Shown here piece by piece: positions 47,201-56,685 of a DNA stretch of 64,000 nt. The stretch spans positions 124,001 to 188,000 of the forward strand of contig NZ_OY728607.1 in the NCBI RefSeq assembly GCF_963422225.1, given 5' to 3'. The stretch comes from Candidatus Trichorickettsia mobilis (GTDB taxonomy: Bacteria > Pseudomonadota > Alphaproteobacteria > Rickettsiales > Rickettsiaceae). Under the pieces are notes generated by a model, which was not told the DNA's origin, did not search any database, and saw nothing but the letters and a program-made list of their open reading frames with translations. How positions within the stretch are numbered: the stretch's first letter is position 1; each line of letters opens with the position of its first letter. A program made the translations under genes and the position numbers.

Positions 47201-49929
47201 TACCCACTAGTAATGTCGGCGACTATGTAATCTATATTATTGATCAAGATCAAAATAAGCTAGCTCAAGCTAATTTTACAATAGTGGGAGAAGGTAATGT
47301 TGCTGCTAAGTTAACTAAAAGTAATATACTTAAAGTTAAAACTAACAAAACAGACTATAAAGCTGGTGATGAGCTAGAAGTAAACATTATTGCCCCATAT
47401 ACTGGTTATGGGCTATTAACTATTGAAACTAATAAAGTTCATAGTTTTAATTGGTTTAAGGCCAACAGTACTAATAGCGTACAAAAAATAAAAATTCCTG
47501 AAGATTTTGAAGGTAAAGGATTTTTGAATATCCAATTTATGCGCTCGCGGGAATCGAAAGAGATTTTTACTAGTCCCTTTAGTTATGCTAGCGTACCGTT
47601 TACTGCTAATATTGATCGTAGATCACAAAAGATCACTCTTAATGTTCCAAAAATAGTTAAACCAGGAAGTGAATATATAGTGGAATATAGTACCAAGCAA
47701 GCTGGTAAGATAGCAGTGTTTGCTATTGATGAAGGCATCTTATTATTTGGTAAATACAAAACTCCGGATCCAATTGGTTATTTTATCAAAAATCGAGCGT
47801 TAGAAGTAAATACTAGTCATACATTAGATTTAATTTTGCCGGAATATTCAATGTTAAAAATGAATGCAGCAGTAGGCGGTGATGGTTTCATCAATGACGG
47901 TAAGAATCTTAATCCGTTTAAGCGTAAAGATCAGCCAGCAGTAGTATTCTGGTCTGGAATAATTGATTCATCAATGACTCCGCAAAAACTCAAATTTAAT
48001 ATTCCTGATTATTTTAATGGTACCTTACGAGTAATGGCAGTGGCGGTAGCGAATGATGCTGTTGGTAGTGCTGAGGCTACTTCAATCGTGCAAGGGGATT
48101 TTGTTATTAATCCAAATATTCCATTATTTGTTACACCAAAAGATGAATTTATTATGCCAGTAACCATAGCCAATAATATTACAGGTTCTGGAAATGCTAA
48201 AGTTAAGCTGATGATCGAAGCTAGTGAACATCTGGAAATTATTGAAAAACCTGTGGATGTATTGATCAACGAAGGCAAAGATAATACGGTTAAAGTCAGG
48301 ATTAGAGCAAAAGATAAATTAGGCGCTGCTTCAATAAAAATTACGGCAATTTCAAGCGACAAACGCTCTATTATTACTACGAGTACTAGTGTACGCCCAG
48401 CAGCACCAAAGATAACTACTATAGATACTGCTTATGTTAATGATAAACAGGTTGATATTCCAATATCACGAAAAATATATCCAGAATTTAGCCAAGTTGA
48501 TTTATCGGTATCTTCATTACCTATTGGAATTATTAACGGTTTACAAGCATATTTATCCAATTATCCTTACGGTTGTACGGAACAGATAATTAGTAAAAAT
48601 TTTCCCAATGTTTTATTATATGACCAAAGTAATTTAGTAGCGATTAGCAATAATGCTCGTAAAGAGCTAGATAAGACTTTAAATGAAGTGTTTATGTTAT
48701 TGCGTGAACGGCAAAATTATGATGGTAGCTTTAACGCCTGGGGTAGGTTTGGAGATGCTGATGATTTTATATCAGTATATGCAATGCATTTTTTAACCGA
48801 AGCTGCAGCAAGAAATTTACCAATTCCTGATGATGTATTCAAATCTGGGATGAACTATTTAAAAAATATGGCTAATAGATCGATAAATTCTTTAAATGAA
48901 GCTAGAGAGAAATCTTATGCTATATATGTACTAACTAGGAATAATGAGATTACTACTAATTATTTAGCCAATGTCATTAATTATCTGGAAGCAGAATATA
49001 AGGATAGTTGGCATAATGATTTAGCGGCAGTCTATATCGCAGCCAGTTATCGGATGTTACAAATGGTGCCGGAAGCTAATGTGTTACTAGATAAATTTAT
49101 TGTAGATGCAAAAGCTGGTCAGCCTAGCTTAGAATATAATTTTTATAATAAACTAATAAAATACTCGCAATATATATATTTATTATCGCAGCATTTTAGT
49201 GAAAGATTGAAGAGTCTCGACAAAAAAATCGTTTATGGTATTGCTAATTTAATTGCTGGGTCAAATAATACCATAGCATCTTCGTATGCGATTATGGCAA
49301 GTATAGCTTATACTAATGCAATAGATGACGTAGCTGCAGGAATTTTTAAAGTAACAATGTACGATGCACAAGGTATGCAACAGACGCAAAATTTAAGTGA
49401 TGATTTAATAAAGACTGCAGCTAATTTACAGTCAGCTGCTAAATTAACCTTATCTTCTGATATACCAGGATTTTTTTATCAGTTATTAACCAGTGGATTT
49501 GACCGTGAACTAGATAAAACTGAATCTATTAGTGGCCTTGAGTTGCAAAAGCAATATTTGGATGATCAAGGTAAGGAGGTGAAAACAGTGCAACTGGGTG
49601 ATGTTGTTAATGTATTGGTCACTATTAGATCCGGGAGTGATCGAGATTTAAGTAATATTGCTGTGGTTGACCTGTTGCCAGGAGGTTTTGAATTACAAAA
49701 TGCAGTTGACCAAAAGACCATAGGCTCACCATGGAATGTTTTTTACGTTGATCGTAGAGAAGATAGAATTATAATGTTTGGTACTGCTCCAACGCAAGCA
49801 GCTCAGTATAAATATCAAATTAAAGCAGTGAATCGTGGTAATGTATTGACTCCAGCTATTTATGGTGAATCAATGTATATACCAACTATTTATTATAGAG
49901 GCACAGTAGGGGATATGATAATTGAGTAG
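44263..49929 (+). CDS. Alpha-2-macroglobulin family protein (YfhM-like)
   Basis: 1888 aa, in the size range of bacterial alpha-2-macroglobulins. A signal peptide precedes repeated MG beta domains (SDRGIYRPGEQGNIGIIIKQ, AVFAIDEGILLFGKY), the thioester region PYGCTEQ with Cys1438 and Gln1441, and helical TED repeats (RQNYDGSFNAWGRFGDADDFISVYAMHFL). The thioester motif is intact, so it could trap attacking proteases covalently in the periplasm or at the surface. The usual partner PbpC is not nearby. No lipobox is evident at the N-terminus. Confidence 0.92.
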   Translation: MFQIITSIVYLLINFCSFASSTSIATDLDDKLPVYLKIDESNLENNNSLNINWCETNTSNYCRTPNRDLQLSGQKITKGIIIEPKIEGEWRFSDNNYGITFIPKNYWLAGTSYKVTLDKGILPYFLLLNQYTISFQTKPLLPRILEMQYLQDPNDINKKFVQTKLIFNYPIEQKSLQSSIVFSSSLGSKTLPFSTVFNNDNTEVNLVTEIKALEKEEKIVSVVVKEGLKPNYGGIALNYNAINAELKARAQRYSWSQESKPYYLYKEQVLIPNIYSYFKVTAAEIKIIKNDQYIPEQILVVQLNAPATSAEVKRNLELVLLPQDKPASFVGGFSKKDYQWLSTAEITKEVLENSQAVVFEVLPNAAEYSTIHSFKVSSIPSRYLLFKLKQGMRSYGDFVLGKDYDQLIVLPDFAKEIKILSEGSILSLSGEHKLSIYSLGIDKLHVEIGRINSNNINHLVSQTYKYGKFENPVFKNWEFNEYNIAQIFEEDIALNNSKECFPQYSTLDLSKYLTEKNKTADNKGLFFVNISYVDPKSKQTISDKRFILVTDIGFMVKTNQDGSQNIFVSSIRKGAPLKGVKVGIIGLNGQEIAAGETNGAGHLLLPSLSGFNKEKAPVAYIMKYGNDLSFMPYGRIDREVNYSKFEVSGILTSPEGLKAYLFSDRGIYRPGEQGNIGIIIKQANLQNSFAGLPLELEVTNPRGQIIDNQKIKLNQEGFVDYVFKTRDSSPTGNYNIFLYITKDGYRGSCLGSVNVRVEEFMPDRMKITSSFAINSQKLWVKPESLTATVDLINLYGTPAVKKKIAAKINLVPTAIVVPGFKDYSFYSGISNNKDFIQQLNDTLTDEQGRADFVIDLKNYKDTTYRMNFIAEGFDTDSGRSVSTMKSIMVSSLPYVLGLKANGDLEYINQQDKRQIEFIAIDSEAKKIATAELVLQLKKIDYVNSLTKQHDGSYAYQSLPVESLIDQNSISVPVAGYSYNLPTSNVGDYVIYIIDQDQNKLAQANFTIVGEGNVAAKLTKSNILKVKTNKTDYKAGDELEVNIIAPYTGYGLLTIETNKVHSFNWFKANSTNSVQKIKIPEDFEGKGFLNIQFMRSRESKEIFTSPFSYASVPFTANIDRRSQKITLNVPKIVKPGSEYIVEYSTKQAGKIAVFAIDEGILLFGKYKTPDPIGYFIKNRALEVNTSHTLDLILPEYSMLKMNAAVGGDGFINDGKNLNPFKRKDQPAVVFWSGIIDSSMTPQKLKFNIPDYFNGTLRVMAVAVANDAVGSAEATSIVQGDFVINPNIPLFVTPKDEFIMPVTIANNITGSGNAKVKLMIEASEHLEIIEKPVDVLINEGKDNTVKVRIRAKDKLGAASIKITAISSDKRSIITTSTSVRPAAPKITTIDTAYVNDKQVDIPISRKIYPEFSQVDLSVSSLPIGIINGLQAYLSNYPYGCTEQIISKNFPNVLLYDQSNLVAISNNARKELDKTLNEVFMLLRERQNYDGSFNAWGRFGDADDFISVYAMHFLTEAAARNLPIPDDVFKSGMNYLKNMANRSINSLNEAREKSYAIYVLTRNNEITTNYLANVINYLEAEYKDSWHNDLAAVYIAASYRMLQMVPEANVLLDKFIVDAKAGQPSLEYNFYNKLIKYSQYIYLLSQHFSERLKSLDKKIVYGIANLIAGSNNTIASSYAIMASIAYTNAIDDVAAGIFKVTMYDAQGMQQTQNLSDDLIKTAANLQSAAKLTLSSDIPGFFYQLLTSGFDRELDKTESISGLELQKQYLDDQGKEVKTVQLGDVVNVLVTIRSGSDRDLSNIAVVDLLPGGFELQNAVDQKTIGSPWNVFYVDRREDRIIMFGTAPTQAAQYKYQIKAVNRGNVLTPAIYGESMYIPTIYYRGTVGDMIIE

Positions 49930-49971
49930 ATTGATGATGTTCAATAAACTGACATGCGTCAAGGTTACTAC

Positions 49972-50221
49972 CGTCATTGCGAGGGCTAGACCCGAAGCAA
50001 TAGACCTCTTGCGAAACTCGCTTCTGGGTGAGGATTTGAAGGAGACACGGAACCTCGATCCGCAGCGCACTTTTGGTTTGTTTCGGATTCGAGTACCGGC
50101 TCGACGTACAAATCATCCGCAGAAGTAGAGTTTCGCAAGAGGTCTAATCCAGAAAATAAGCTACACAAAATCCTTAGGGCTACTGGATTGCTTCGATTTC
50201 TTATGAAATCTCGCAATGACG
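49972..50221. repeat. Palindromic element (CATTGCGAG family), copy P7, split by a MITE
   Basis: Left half CGTCATTGCGAGGGCT...GAAGCAAT, right half AATCCAG...CTGGATTGCTTCG...CTCGCAATGACG. Removing 50002-50145 and one AAT restores GAAGCAATCCAG, exactly the sequence in intact copies. It lies between the alpha-2-macroglobulin gene and yajC. Confidence 0.88.
50002..50145. mobile_element. MITE related to the 908-bp IS, copy M3
   Basis: 144 bp with perfect ends AGACCTCTTGCGAAACTC and GAGTTTCGCAAGAGGTCT, differing from the IS ends by one base in the first 17. AAT is duplicated at 49999-50001 and 50146-50148. Short frames inside it encode the same meaningless peptide as copy M2 and are not genes. Confidence 0.93.
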
Positions 50222-50324
50222 ATTGAATCGCTATTTGTCGTGTAAGTCAATAAGTTGTATAGATGAAGTTTAACTTGACTTAAATCTAGTCAATGGTAGT
50301 TTATACCCTAAAAAGGAGAAGATA

Positions 50325-50723
50325 ATGTTGATAACAAATGCATATGCTAGTGATGATACTATAGCAATCGAAGGGGCGGAAACTTTGCCAAAAGCGCCAG
50401 ATCAATTTCAGTCAAGTTGGACTAGCATAGTACCAATGGTACTTATTTTTGTAGTTTTATATTTTTTCTTAATTCGGCCGCAAGAAAAACGCCGTAAGCA
50501 ACAAGAAGAATTGGTAGGCGGAGTAAAGAAGGGAGAAGAGGTGGTAACATCTAGTGGTATCATGGGTACGGTGACTAAAGTTAGTGATAACAATATTGTA
50601 GAAATTGAAGTGGCAAAAGATGTGCAAATTAAAATGTTAAAGAGCGCAATTGTTGATATTACTAGCCGTAAGCTGGAAGTAAAAGATAAAAAAGAGCAAG
50701 GTAAGAGTGCAAAATCTGCCTAA
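50325..50723 (+). CDS. yajC: Preprotein translocase subunit YajC
   Basis: 132 aa with one membrane helix (SIVPMVLIFVVLYFFLI) followed by RPQEKRRKQQEELVGGVKKGEEVVTSSGIMGTV, the family signature. It associates with SecDF in the inner membrane. Strong RBS (AAAAGGAGAAGATA). The secD start overlaps its end by 17 bases. Confidence 0.95.
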   Translation: MLITNAYASDDTIAIEGAETLPKAPDQFQSSWTSIVPMVLIFVVLYFFLIRPQEKRRKQQEELVGGVKKGEEVVTSSGIMGTVTKVSDNNIVEIEVAKDVQIKMLKSAIVDITSRKLEVKDKKEQGKSAKSA

Positions 50724-52251
50724 ATCAAAGTTAATCATCTCTATATTATGTACGCTAATAGCTTTAATATATGCGATGCCAAATTTTACTGTCGTGAGTT
50801 CTAAGTGGTTGCCGAGTAATAAGGTGAATCTAGGATTGGATTTAAAAGGCGGTGCGCATCTATTGCTTGATGTAGATTTTTCCAGTTATGTGGATGATGT
50901 CATGGAAGTGATAGGTGATAATTTAAGAAAGCTTTTACGTGAAGAAAAGGTAGGTTATAAAAATTTAGTAATAAAACATAATTTGCTGGAATTTGATTTA
51001 CGAACTGAAAATGATTTTGAGCAAGTAAAAAAAATTATTCATAAGCTTGATCCCAAAATTAACATCGAATCACAGCAACGTCATCTGCAGTTAAAATATG
51101 ATGAAGCAGAGTTAAAGCAATTGCTTGGTAAAGTAATAGAGCAGTCTATAGAAATTGTTAGAATGAGAGTAGATAGTACCGGTACTACTGAGCCTATTAT
51201 TCAGCGACAAGGAGATAGGCATATTTTATTACAAGTGCCAGGAGAAGAAAACCCGCAGCAGTTAAAAAATATATTAGGTAAAACTGCCAAACTAACATTT
51301 CATTTAGTGGATGAAACAGCAAATTTGGCGGAAGCTCTTAAAGGACATTTACCGGCAGGTTCAGTGCTGATAAGAGGTGAAACTGATAACACGGCGGTAG
51401 TTATTAAGAAAAAAGCGATTGTTAGTGGCGATCAGTTAACTAATGCTCAAGCCAGCTTTGATCAAAATTCACGGGCGGTGGTAGCTTTTTCATTTAGTAA
51501 TCTTGGCGGAAAGATTTTTGCTGAGGTGACTAAAAATAATATTGGTAAAAGACTGGCGATAGTATTAGACAATAGATTGTTAAGTGCGCCAGTAGTTAAT
51601 GAACCAATTCTTGGTGGTAGTGGTTCTATCTCTGGCAATTTTACCGTGGAATCCGCTAATGAGTTGGCGCTGTTACTTAGAGCTGGAGCTTTACCAGCTC
51701 CTTTAAAAATTGTTGAAGAACGAACAATAGGTGCTAATCTTGGCGCGGATTCAATAGCTTCCGGTCTTACTGCTGCGATTATTGGATTTATCGCTGTTGC
51801 TATCTTTATGATTTGGTCTTACGGAATACTTGGTATATTTGCTAATATTGCTTTAATGTTGGCTTTATTATATATCTTAGCATTATTATCAATGTTACAA
51901 GCTACTTTAACTTTACCTGGTATTGCTGGTATAATCTTAACTATGGGGATGGCAGTAGATGCTAATGTATTAATTTACGAGCGGATAAAAGAAGAATTAC
52001 GTAATGGAGCTTCTAATTTGCATGCAATTAGAGTAGGTTTCAAGTCTGCTTTTGCAACAATTATGGATTCCAATATTACGACGTTAGTAGTAGCCTTTAT
52101 ATTATATTTGTTTGGGGTAGGAGCGGTTAAGGGTTTTGCCGTAACTTTATCAATTGGAATTATCTCTTCAATGTTTGCAGCAATTATAATTACCAAGTTA
52201 TTAGTAGACATCTGGGTAAAATATTATCAACCAAAAAGTTTGGGATTATGA
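50707..52251 (+). CDS. secD: Protein translocase subunit SecD
   Basis: 514 aa, GTG start inside yajC. N-terminal helix, then the periplasmic P1 domain (VNLGLDLKGGAHLLLDVD, QQLKNILGKTAKLTFHLV) and six C-terminal membrane helices with TLPGIAGIILTMGMAVDANVLIYERIKEELR. With SecF it uses the proton gradient to pull exported proteins through SecYEG. secF is not adjacent, which matches the split arrangement known for Rickettsia. Confidence 0.95.
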   Translation: MQNLPKSKLIISILCTLIALIYAMPNFTVVSSKWLPSNKVNLGLDLKGGAHLLLDVDFSSYVDDVMEVIGDNLRKLLREEKVGYKNLVIKHNLLEFDLRTENDFEQVKKIIHKLDPKINIESQQRHLQLKYDEAELKQLLGKVIEQSIEIVRMRVDSTGTTEPIIQRQGDRHILLQVPGEENPQQLKNILGKTAKLTFHLVDETANLAEALKGHLPAGSVLIRGETDNTAVVIKKKAIVSGDQLTNAQASFDQNSRAVVAFSFSNLGGKIFAEVTKNNIGKRLAIVLDNRLLSAPVVNEPILGGSGSISGNFTVESANELALLLRAGALPAPLKIVEERTIGANLGADSIASGLTAAIIGFIAVAIFMIWSYGILGIFANIALMLALLYILALLSMLQATLTLPGIAGIILTMGMAVDANVLIYERIKEELRNGASNLHAIRVGFKSAFATIMDSNITTLVVAFILYLFGVGAVKGFAVTLSIGIISSMFAAIIITKLLVDIWVKYYQPKSLGL

Positions 52252-52273
52252 CTTTTGTAAACGGTAACTCACA

Positions 52274-52663
52274 ATGGATATTACACCTTTATTATTGCAT
52301 AACCAAAATTCTATAACAGGCTATAATAGCAATGGTGTTAAAGTTAATAATAAGCTGATTAATTATGATATCATTTTATCACCACAAAATTTATTAATAT
52401 GGCAAAACCAGTTAGGGATTGATGATCCAGGTAGTTATACTCAAATTATTGAAGAAATAGAGAATCAAGCATATAATAATAATCTAATATTAATCATAGG
52501 TACGGGGAGTAAGTACGTTCCTAATTCACAATTAGTACGAGCTTTGTTTAAAAAATATAACCTGGCTCCAGAAATAATGTCTACTTCGAATGCTTGTCAC
52601 ACCTATAATGTATTAATAACAGAAGGAAGGGTGGTGTATGCGATGTTGGTTGTACAAGACTAG
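52274..52663 (+). CDS. Mth938 domain protein (DUF498, NDUFAF3-like)
   Basis: 129 aa. The pattern ITGYNSNGVKVNNKLINYDIILSP, LILIIGTGSKYVPNSQLVRALFKKYNLAPEIMST and ACHTYNVLITEGRVVYAML fits the Mth938/NDUFAF3 family. In alphaproteobacteria it often sits beside secD; the mitochondrial relative assists complex I assembly. The bacterial role is not established. It follows secD by 22 bases, likely the same operon. Confidence 0.85.
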   Translation: MDITPLLLHNQNSITGYNSNGVKVNNKLINYDIILSPQNLLIWQNQLGIDDPGSYTQIIEEIENQAYNNNLILIIGTGSKYVPNSQLVRALFKKYNLAPEIMSTSNACHTYNVLITEGRVVYAMLVVQD

Positions 52664-52687
52664 ACCTGCTAAATTACTGGTAACTAA

Positions 52688-53668
52688 TTGATAAAAAAAA
52701 TCTTAAAAGCAAAATTTATATTTTTAATATTGTTTATAACTTTATTTATAAGCACAATCAATTTTTATGCGGTATATTTATTGACCCCAGGGCCGCTACT
52801 GAATCAAAAAATTGTAATTATTCCTAAAAAATTATCAATTCATAAAATTAGTACTCAACTTAAAGCGTTTGATGTTATTAGATATCCTAAACTTTTTTGG
52901 CTAATATCTAGCTTATACTCACTTAAATATCCTTTAAAAAGCGGTGAGTACAAATTCACTACAAAAATATCTCCATTACAAGTACTAAATATCTTGTCTA
53001 CTGGCAAATCTATCGTACATAAGCTTGTAGTTCCAGAAGGAATAATGGTTAGTGAAGTATTAGCAAAAATTAATACAGAAGACCGATTATTTGGTGAAAT
53101 TATTACCAAAGTTCCAGAAGGGTACTTGATGCCCTCAACTTACTTTTTTTCGTATGGTGATCAAAAAGAGCAAATAGTCGACCAAATGCGTAAATTGATG
53201 TCAGCACAGCTAGATATAGCAATGAGCAAATTATCAGCTGATTCACCATTAAAAACGAGAATTGAGGTATTAATTTTAGCTTCAATTGTAGAAAAAGAAA
53301 CTGGAAATGACGAAGAGCGTCCAATCGTTGCGGCAGTATTTTTAAATCGGCTTAAAAAAGGTATGAAGTTACAAGCTGATCCCACTACTATTTATGGAAT
53401 TACTGAAGGTAAGTTTAAGCTTCCCAGGCTTCTGACCAGGAAAGATCTGAGTTTGCAATCGCCATATAACACTTATTATATTTTTAATCTTCCCCCAGGC
53501 CCTATAGCCTGTCCTGGAATAAAATCATTGCAGGCAGTAGTAAATCCGGCCAAAACCTCAGCTTTATACTTTGTAGTAAATGGTATGGGTGGACATAATT
53601 TTTCCAGTACTCTTGAAGATCACAATCAGCATGTAGAAAGTTATAGAAAATTACGTGATAGTAAATAG
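52688..53668 (+). CDS. mltG: Endolytic peptidoglycan transglycosylase MltG
   Basis: 326 aa with a TTG start. One N-terminal membrane helix (FIFLILFITLFISTINFYAVYLL), a LysM-like part, then the YceG catalytic domain with the conserved ASIVEKETG (about residues 198-206), AVFLNRLKKGMKLQADPT and YNTYYIFNLPPGPIACPG. It cuts nascent glycan strands and sets their length. Last gene of the yajC run; a very strong hairpin follows. Confidence 0.93.
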   Translation: MIKKILKAKFIFLILFITLFISTINFYAVYLLTPGPLLNQKIVIIPKKLSIHKISTQLKAFDVIRYPKLFWLISSLYSLKYPLKSGEYKFTTKISPLQVLNILSTGKSIVHKLVVPEGIMVSEVLAKINTEDRLFGEIITKVPEGYLMPSTYFFSYGDQKEQIVDQMRKLMSAQLDIAMSKLSADSPLKTRIEVLILASIVEKETGNDEERPIVAAVFLNRLKKGMKLQADPTTIYGITEGKFKLPRLLTRKDLSLQSPYNTYYIFNLPPGPIACPGIKSLQAVVNPAKTSALYFVVNGMGGHNFSSTLEDHNQHVESYRKLRDSK

Positions 53669-53669
53669 T

Positions 53670-53763
53670 TTTGGGTCTTCCGTATTTCCTGTGGTTTTAT
53701 GCAAAGGCCTTATATCCTCTTAAAGGCCTTTGCATAAAACCACAGGAAATACAGAAAACCCAA
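53670..53763. terminator. Long hairpin between convergent genes
   Basis: Arms of about 42 bases (53670-53712 and 53720-53763) with two mismatches; the inner part TTTCCTGTGGTTTTATGCAA plus AGGCCTT is perfect, and the loop is about seven bases. It lies between the convergent mltG and APRc genes and could stop transcription from both sides. No true T-run follows, so it may equally be a mobile palindrome. Confidence 0.7.
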
Positions 53764-53872
53764 GAAAATTTAATATTTCGCAACAATAAAAATTTTTATT
53801 GTTAACCGTCGTGTTGTATAGAATTAATTAAATATTAACTTGACGGTGCCATACAATGGTCAATTCACTAAA

Positions 53873-54571
53873 TTAATAACTCAAAGTTAGTAAATCTTTA
53901 TCAATTTTAATAGTTTTAAAGCGTGAGATTATAGACATTCCCAGTAGTGAAATATCTAGATCACCCTTCCCAACACTAGCTTCAACATTTTCAAATAGTT
54001 TGGAACCAACTTGTAAGGTTTGTAATCTTACTGGAGCAGCAGCACTAGTTCCATTAGCAGTAGCATAAGTTTTAGTGTAGCGTAGCTTGGATAAATCAAA
54101 TCTTAAGGCTTTGGCATCTTTTTTGGTTAAGGCGATATCGCTTGCACCGGTGTCAATCATAAACTTGACTTCAATTCCATTAATTATGGTAGTGGTATAA
54201 AATTGACCATCACTACTGCGAGCTATAATAATTTCTCCATTACTATTCCAGCTATATGATGGTATTATTACTGCCAGCACTCGATCTTTTGCTTCACCTA
54301 GTTCAAATCTGAAAGCATAACCAACAATTCCTAAGAGGAAAATTATATACCAACTTATTAGCATTTTGGCAAAAGTTGCGATTCCATGAGTGTTTAGGTA
54401 ACGATAAAACCCGCTAAGCACTATGACCAGACTAATAATCACTGGAGCAATTTGACCTTCACTTAAAGAAAGAGCAGGAAGGCGGTCAGGCATTATTTTA
54501 AATAAAAATAATACTAACAACGCACCCAAGGCTAGTATAATAAAAAGTTTGATTATTTGTTTTTCAATCAT
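53873..54571 (-). CDS. Retropepsin-like aspartic protease APRc
   Basis: 232 aa. Three hydrophobic N-terminal segments anchor it in the membrane; a soluble retropepsin-like domain starts near residue 110. The catalytic motif is FMIDTGAS with Asp140, the same position as the active-site Asp I recall for Rickettsia conorii APRc (RC1339). The flap-like region and [17 protein letters not shown] complete the fold. APRc acts as a dimer and is reported at the rickettsial surface. Its ATG overlaps the fadB stop by 4 bases (ATGA), so it is cotranscribed with fadB. Confidence 0.9.
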   Translation of the reverse strand: MIEKQIIKLFIILALGALLVLFLFKIMPDRLPALSLSEGQIAPVIISLVIVLSGFYRYLNTHGIATFAKMLISWYIIFLLGIVGYAFRFELGEAKDRVLAVIIPSYSWNSNGEIIIARSSDGQFYTTTIINGIEVKFMIDTGASDIALTKKDAKALRFDLSKLRYTKTYATANGTSAAAPVRLQTLQVGSKLFENVEASVGKGDLDISLLGMSIISRFKTIKIDKDLLTLSY

Positions 54572-56685
54572 GGGATGCGCATATTTACACTTGCAAATTC
54601 AAGAAAAATATTACGTTCGAGTAAGAGCAAACTATTCTCGTCAGTGATTTTTAAATCTACTATATGCTGTAGTTTTGATAGCACCTGTTTCTGAAAGCTA
54701 TTATATGAAGATATATCTAATTCCTCACTTAAGTTTATCTGAGGAATAATTATAGATCCTATGCTCGTAGCTTTTGCTGGCAGTTTAATTGTAATGGCGT
54801 GATCTAATAACAGATGTTTATTCATAATTATTTGATAATTACTGATACAATAATCTTCCATGAAGTGCTCAGCTGAAGTAGATTTATTATAAGTCAGAAT
54901 ATTTTTAATGTTGTTGATAAGTTTATTTTTATTACCAAGGCTTCGCAAGAACATTTCTTTAATTCCTCCCCAACCAGGAACAAGACCAACGCTAACCTCC
55001 ACCAGACCAGCATTTAGTTCAGAATGAGCGATTACCATATCAGAATGTAGTAATAATTCACAGCCACCACCAAGTGCAGCGCCTTGTGCACAACTGATAA
55101 TGTTGATAGTTGAATGTTTAAGTCTGGTCATTGTTTGTTGACCGAGTAATAAAAATTCACTTAAAGCATTCTGATTGTTGTTTTTAACACAATCAGTGAT
55201 GAACTTTAAATCAGCACCAGCTGAGAAATGAGCGGTAGGTGAAAAAAGATAAAGATTCTGTTGGTTCTTCTCAGCGTAATCAATCGCTGTTAATAGTAAA
55301 TTAAAAACATTATTATTTAAGCAATTCATTTTAGTGTTAATTGAGAAAACCAAATTATGCTTATAATCTATCAGCTGTGCTGATTCATTTACCATAATAG
55401 TGTTTGTATTATGAAATATCGTAGTTTGAGTAGAAATTTTGTGCTTATAGTTAGCTGCTAATTGATTTATTTGAGACTCTGAGATTGCAAGATTCATTAG
55501 ACCTCTTGCTGTACCATTATTTATTTGTGTAAATAATAACTCGAATGGACCATACTTCCAGCTATAACCTAAGCGCATTGCCAGATCAATATCATCGATA
55601 TTATTAATTACTGCAGGTGTCAAATTAATAAGATATGTATAAAACTCTGCCAATACTTGATTGAAAAATATACCATAAACATCTTGGCTACTAAGCAGTT
55701 CGTCAATTTTTGAAAATTCGACACTGGTTTCTGCTGTTTGTGCATATGATAAATCATTAAAATTAATAACTTCTTTAACTTTTTTATCATTCACAACCGC
55801 AAGACGATAAAATCCACCGCCAGTTTTACGTCCGATTAATCCAGCTGCTGCCATTTTATCAATAAGTATCGTCGGCAAATAAATATTTTGATATTGATCA
55901 GTCTCAGGTAGATTAGCTAGTAAAGATGTTGATATCAGCTTCATCACATCATGGCCGATTAAATCATATAAGCCAAAAATGCCAGTACTCGGTAATTTGA
56001 ATAAACTAGAAAATAATTTGTCAATAATAACTGGATTTAAATTATTAGTGATCGCTTTGCGTACCACTAACTCTAATAAGAAACATCCAACTCGGTTAGC
56101 GATAAAACCAGGTGTATCATTACATTTGATAATCGTTTTACCAAGAAAATTATGGATAAAATTAGTAGTTCTGTTAATATGATCAACATTGGTTTCAGAA
56201 TCTGTAACTAATTCCAGTAATTCCATGTATCGTGGTGGGTTAAAGAAATGAAGAATTAGGAACCGTGTTCTAATATTATGTGGTAGCTTGGTTTTTAACT
56301 GTGATAGCAATAAAGTAGAAGTGTTTGAGGCTAAAACCGCATTTGTATTGAGATAAGGAATAATTTTATGATATAGTTCCTGCTTGCTAGCGATATTTTC
56401 AATAATTGCTTCAATTACCAGATCACATTCCTTGATTAAATTCAAATTATCTTCCAAATTGCCAATAGTAATAAATTGAGCTTTGTTAGAGTGAGTTAGA
56501 GCAGGAGGTTTTTGATTCTTGATACGAGTTAAGGCTTGCTCTAATATGGCGTTACGATTTACTGGATCTGGTGCGGCCATATCCAATAAAACCACCTGTA
56601 GCCCCGAGTTGGCTATTAGAGCTGCGATGCCTGAACCCATTGCGCCAGCACCGATTACGCATATTTTAGTTATTTCGTTTTTCAT
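54568..56685 (-). CDS. fadB: 3-hydroxyacyl-CoA dehydrogenase / enoyl-CoA hydratase fusion
   Basis: 705 aa. An N-terminal NAD-binding dehydrogenase ([63 protein letters not shown]) comes first and a crotonase-like hydratase last ([38 protein letters not shown] with the general-base Glu). E. coli FadB has the reverse order, so this is the rickettsial type. It would catalyse two steps of beta-oxidation. The second half of the dehydrogenase domain looks complete. Confidence 0.88.
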   Translation of the reverse strand: MKNEITKICVIGAGAMGSGIAALIANSGLQVVLLDMAAPDPVNRNAILEQALTRIKNQKPPALTHSNKAQFITIGNLEDNLNLIKECDLVIEAIIENIASKQELYHKIIPYLNTNAVLASNTSTLLLSQLKTKLPHNIRTRFLILHFFNPPRYMELLELVTDSETNVDHINRTTNFIHNFLGKTIIKCNDTPGFIANRVGCFLLELVVRKAITNNLNPVIIDKLFSSLFKLPSTGIFGLYDLIGHDVMKLISTSLLANLPETDQYQNIYLPTILIDKMAAAGLIGRKTGGGFYRLAVVNDKKVKEVINFNDLSYAQTAETSVEFSKIDELLSSQDVYGIFFNQVLAEFYTYLINLTPAVINNIDDIDLAMRLGYSWKYGPFELLFTQINNGTARGLMNLAISESQINQLAANYKHKISTQTTIFHNTNTIMVNESAQLIDYKHNLVFSINTKMNCLNNNVFNLLLTAIDYAEKNQQNLYLFSPTAHFSAGADLKFITDCVKNNNQNALSEFLLLGQQTMTRLKHSTINIISCAQGAALGGGCELLLHSDMVIAHSELNAGLVEVSVGLVPGWGGIKEMFLRSLGNKNKLINNIKNILTYNKSTSAEHFMEDYCISNYQIIMNKHLLLDHAITIKLPAKATSIGSIIIPQINLSEELDISSYNSFQKQVLSKLQHIVDLKITDENSLLLLERNIFLEFASVNMRIP

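Noticed and set aside
49886-50216. Several 66-76-codon frames on both strands after the alpha-2-macroglobulin gene
   Set aside because: They lie in MITE M3 and the surrounding palindrome. Similar peptides arise from copy M2 only because the DNA is repeated; none has a start signal or family match.
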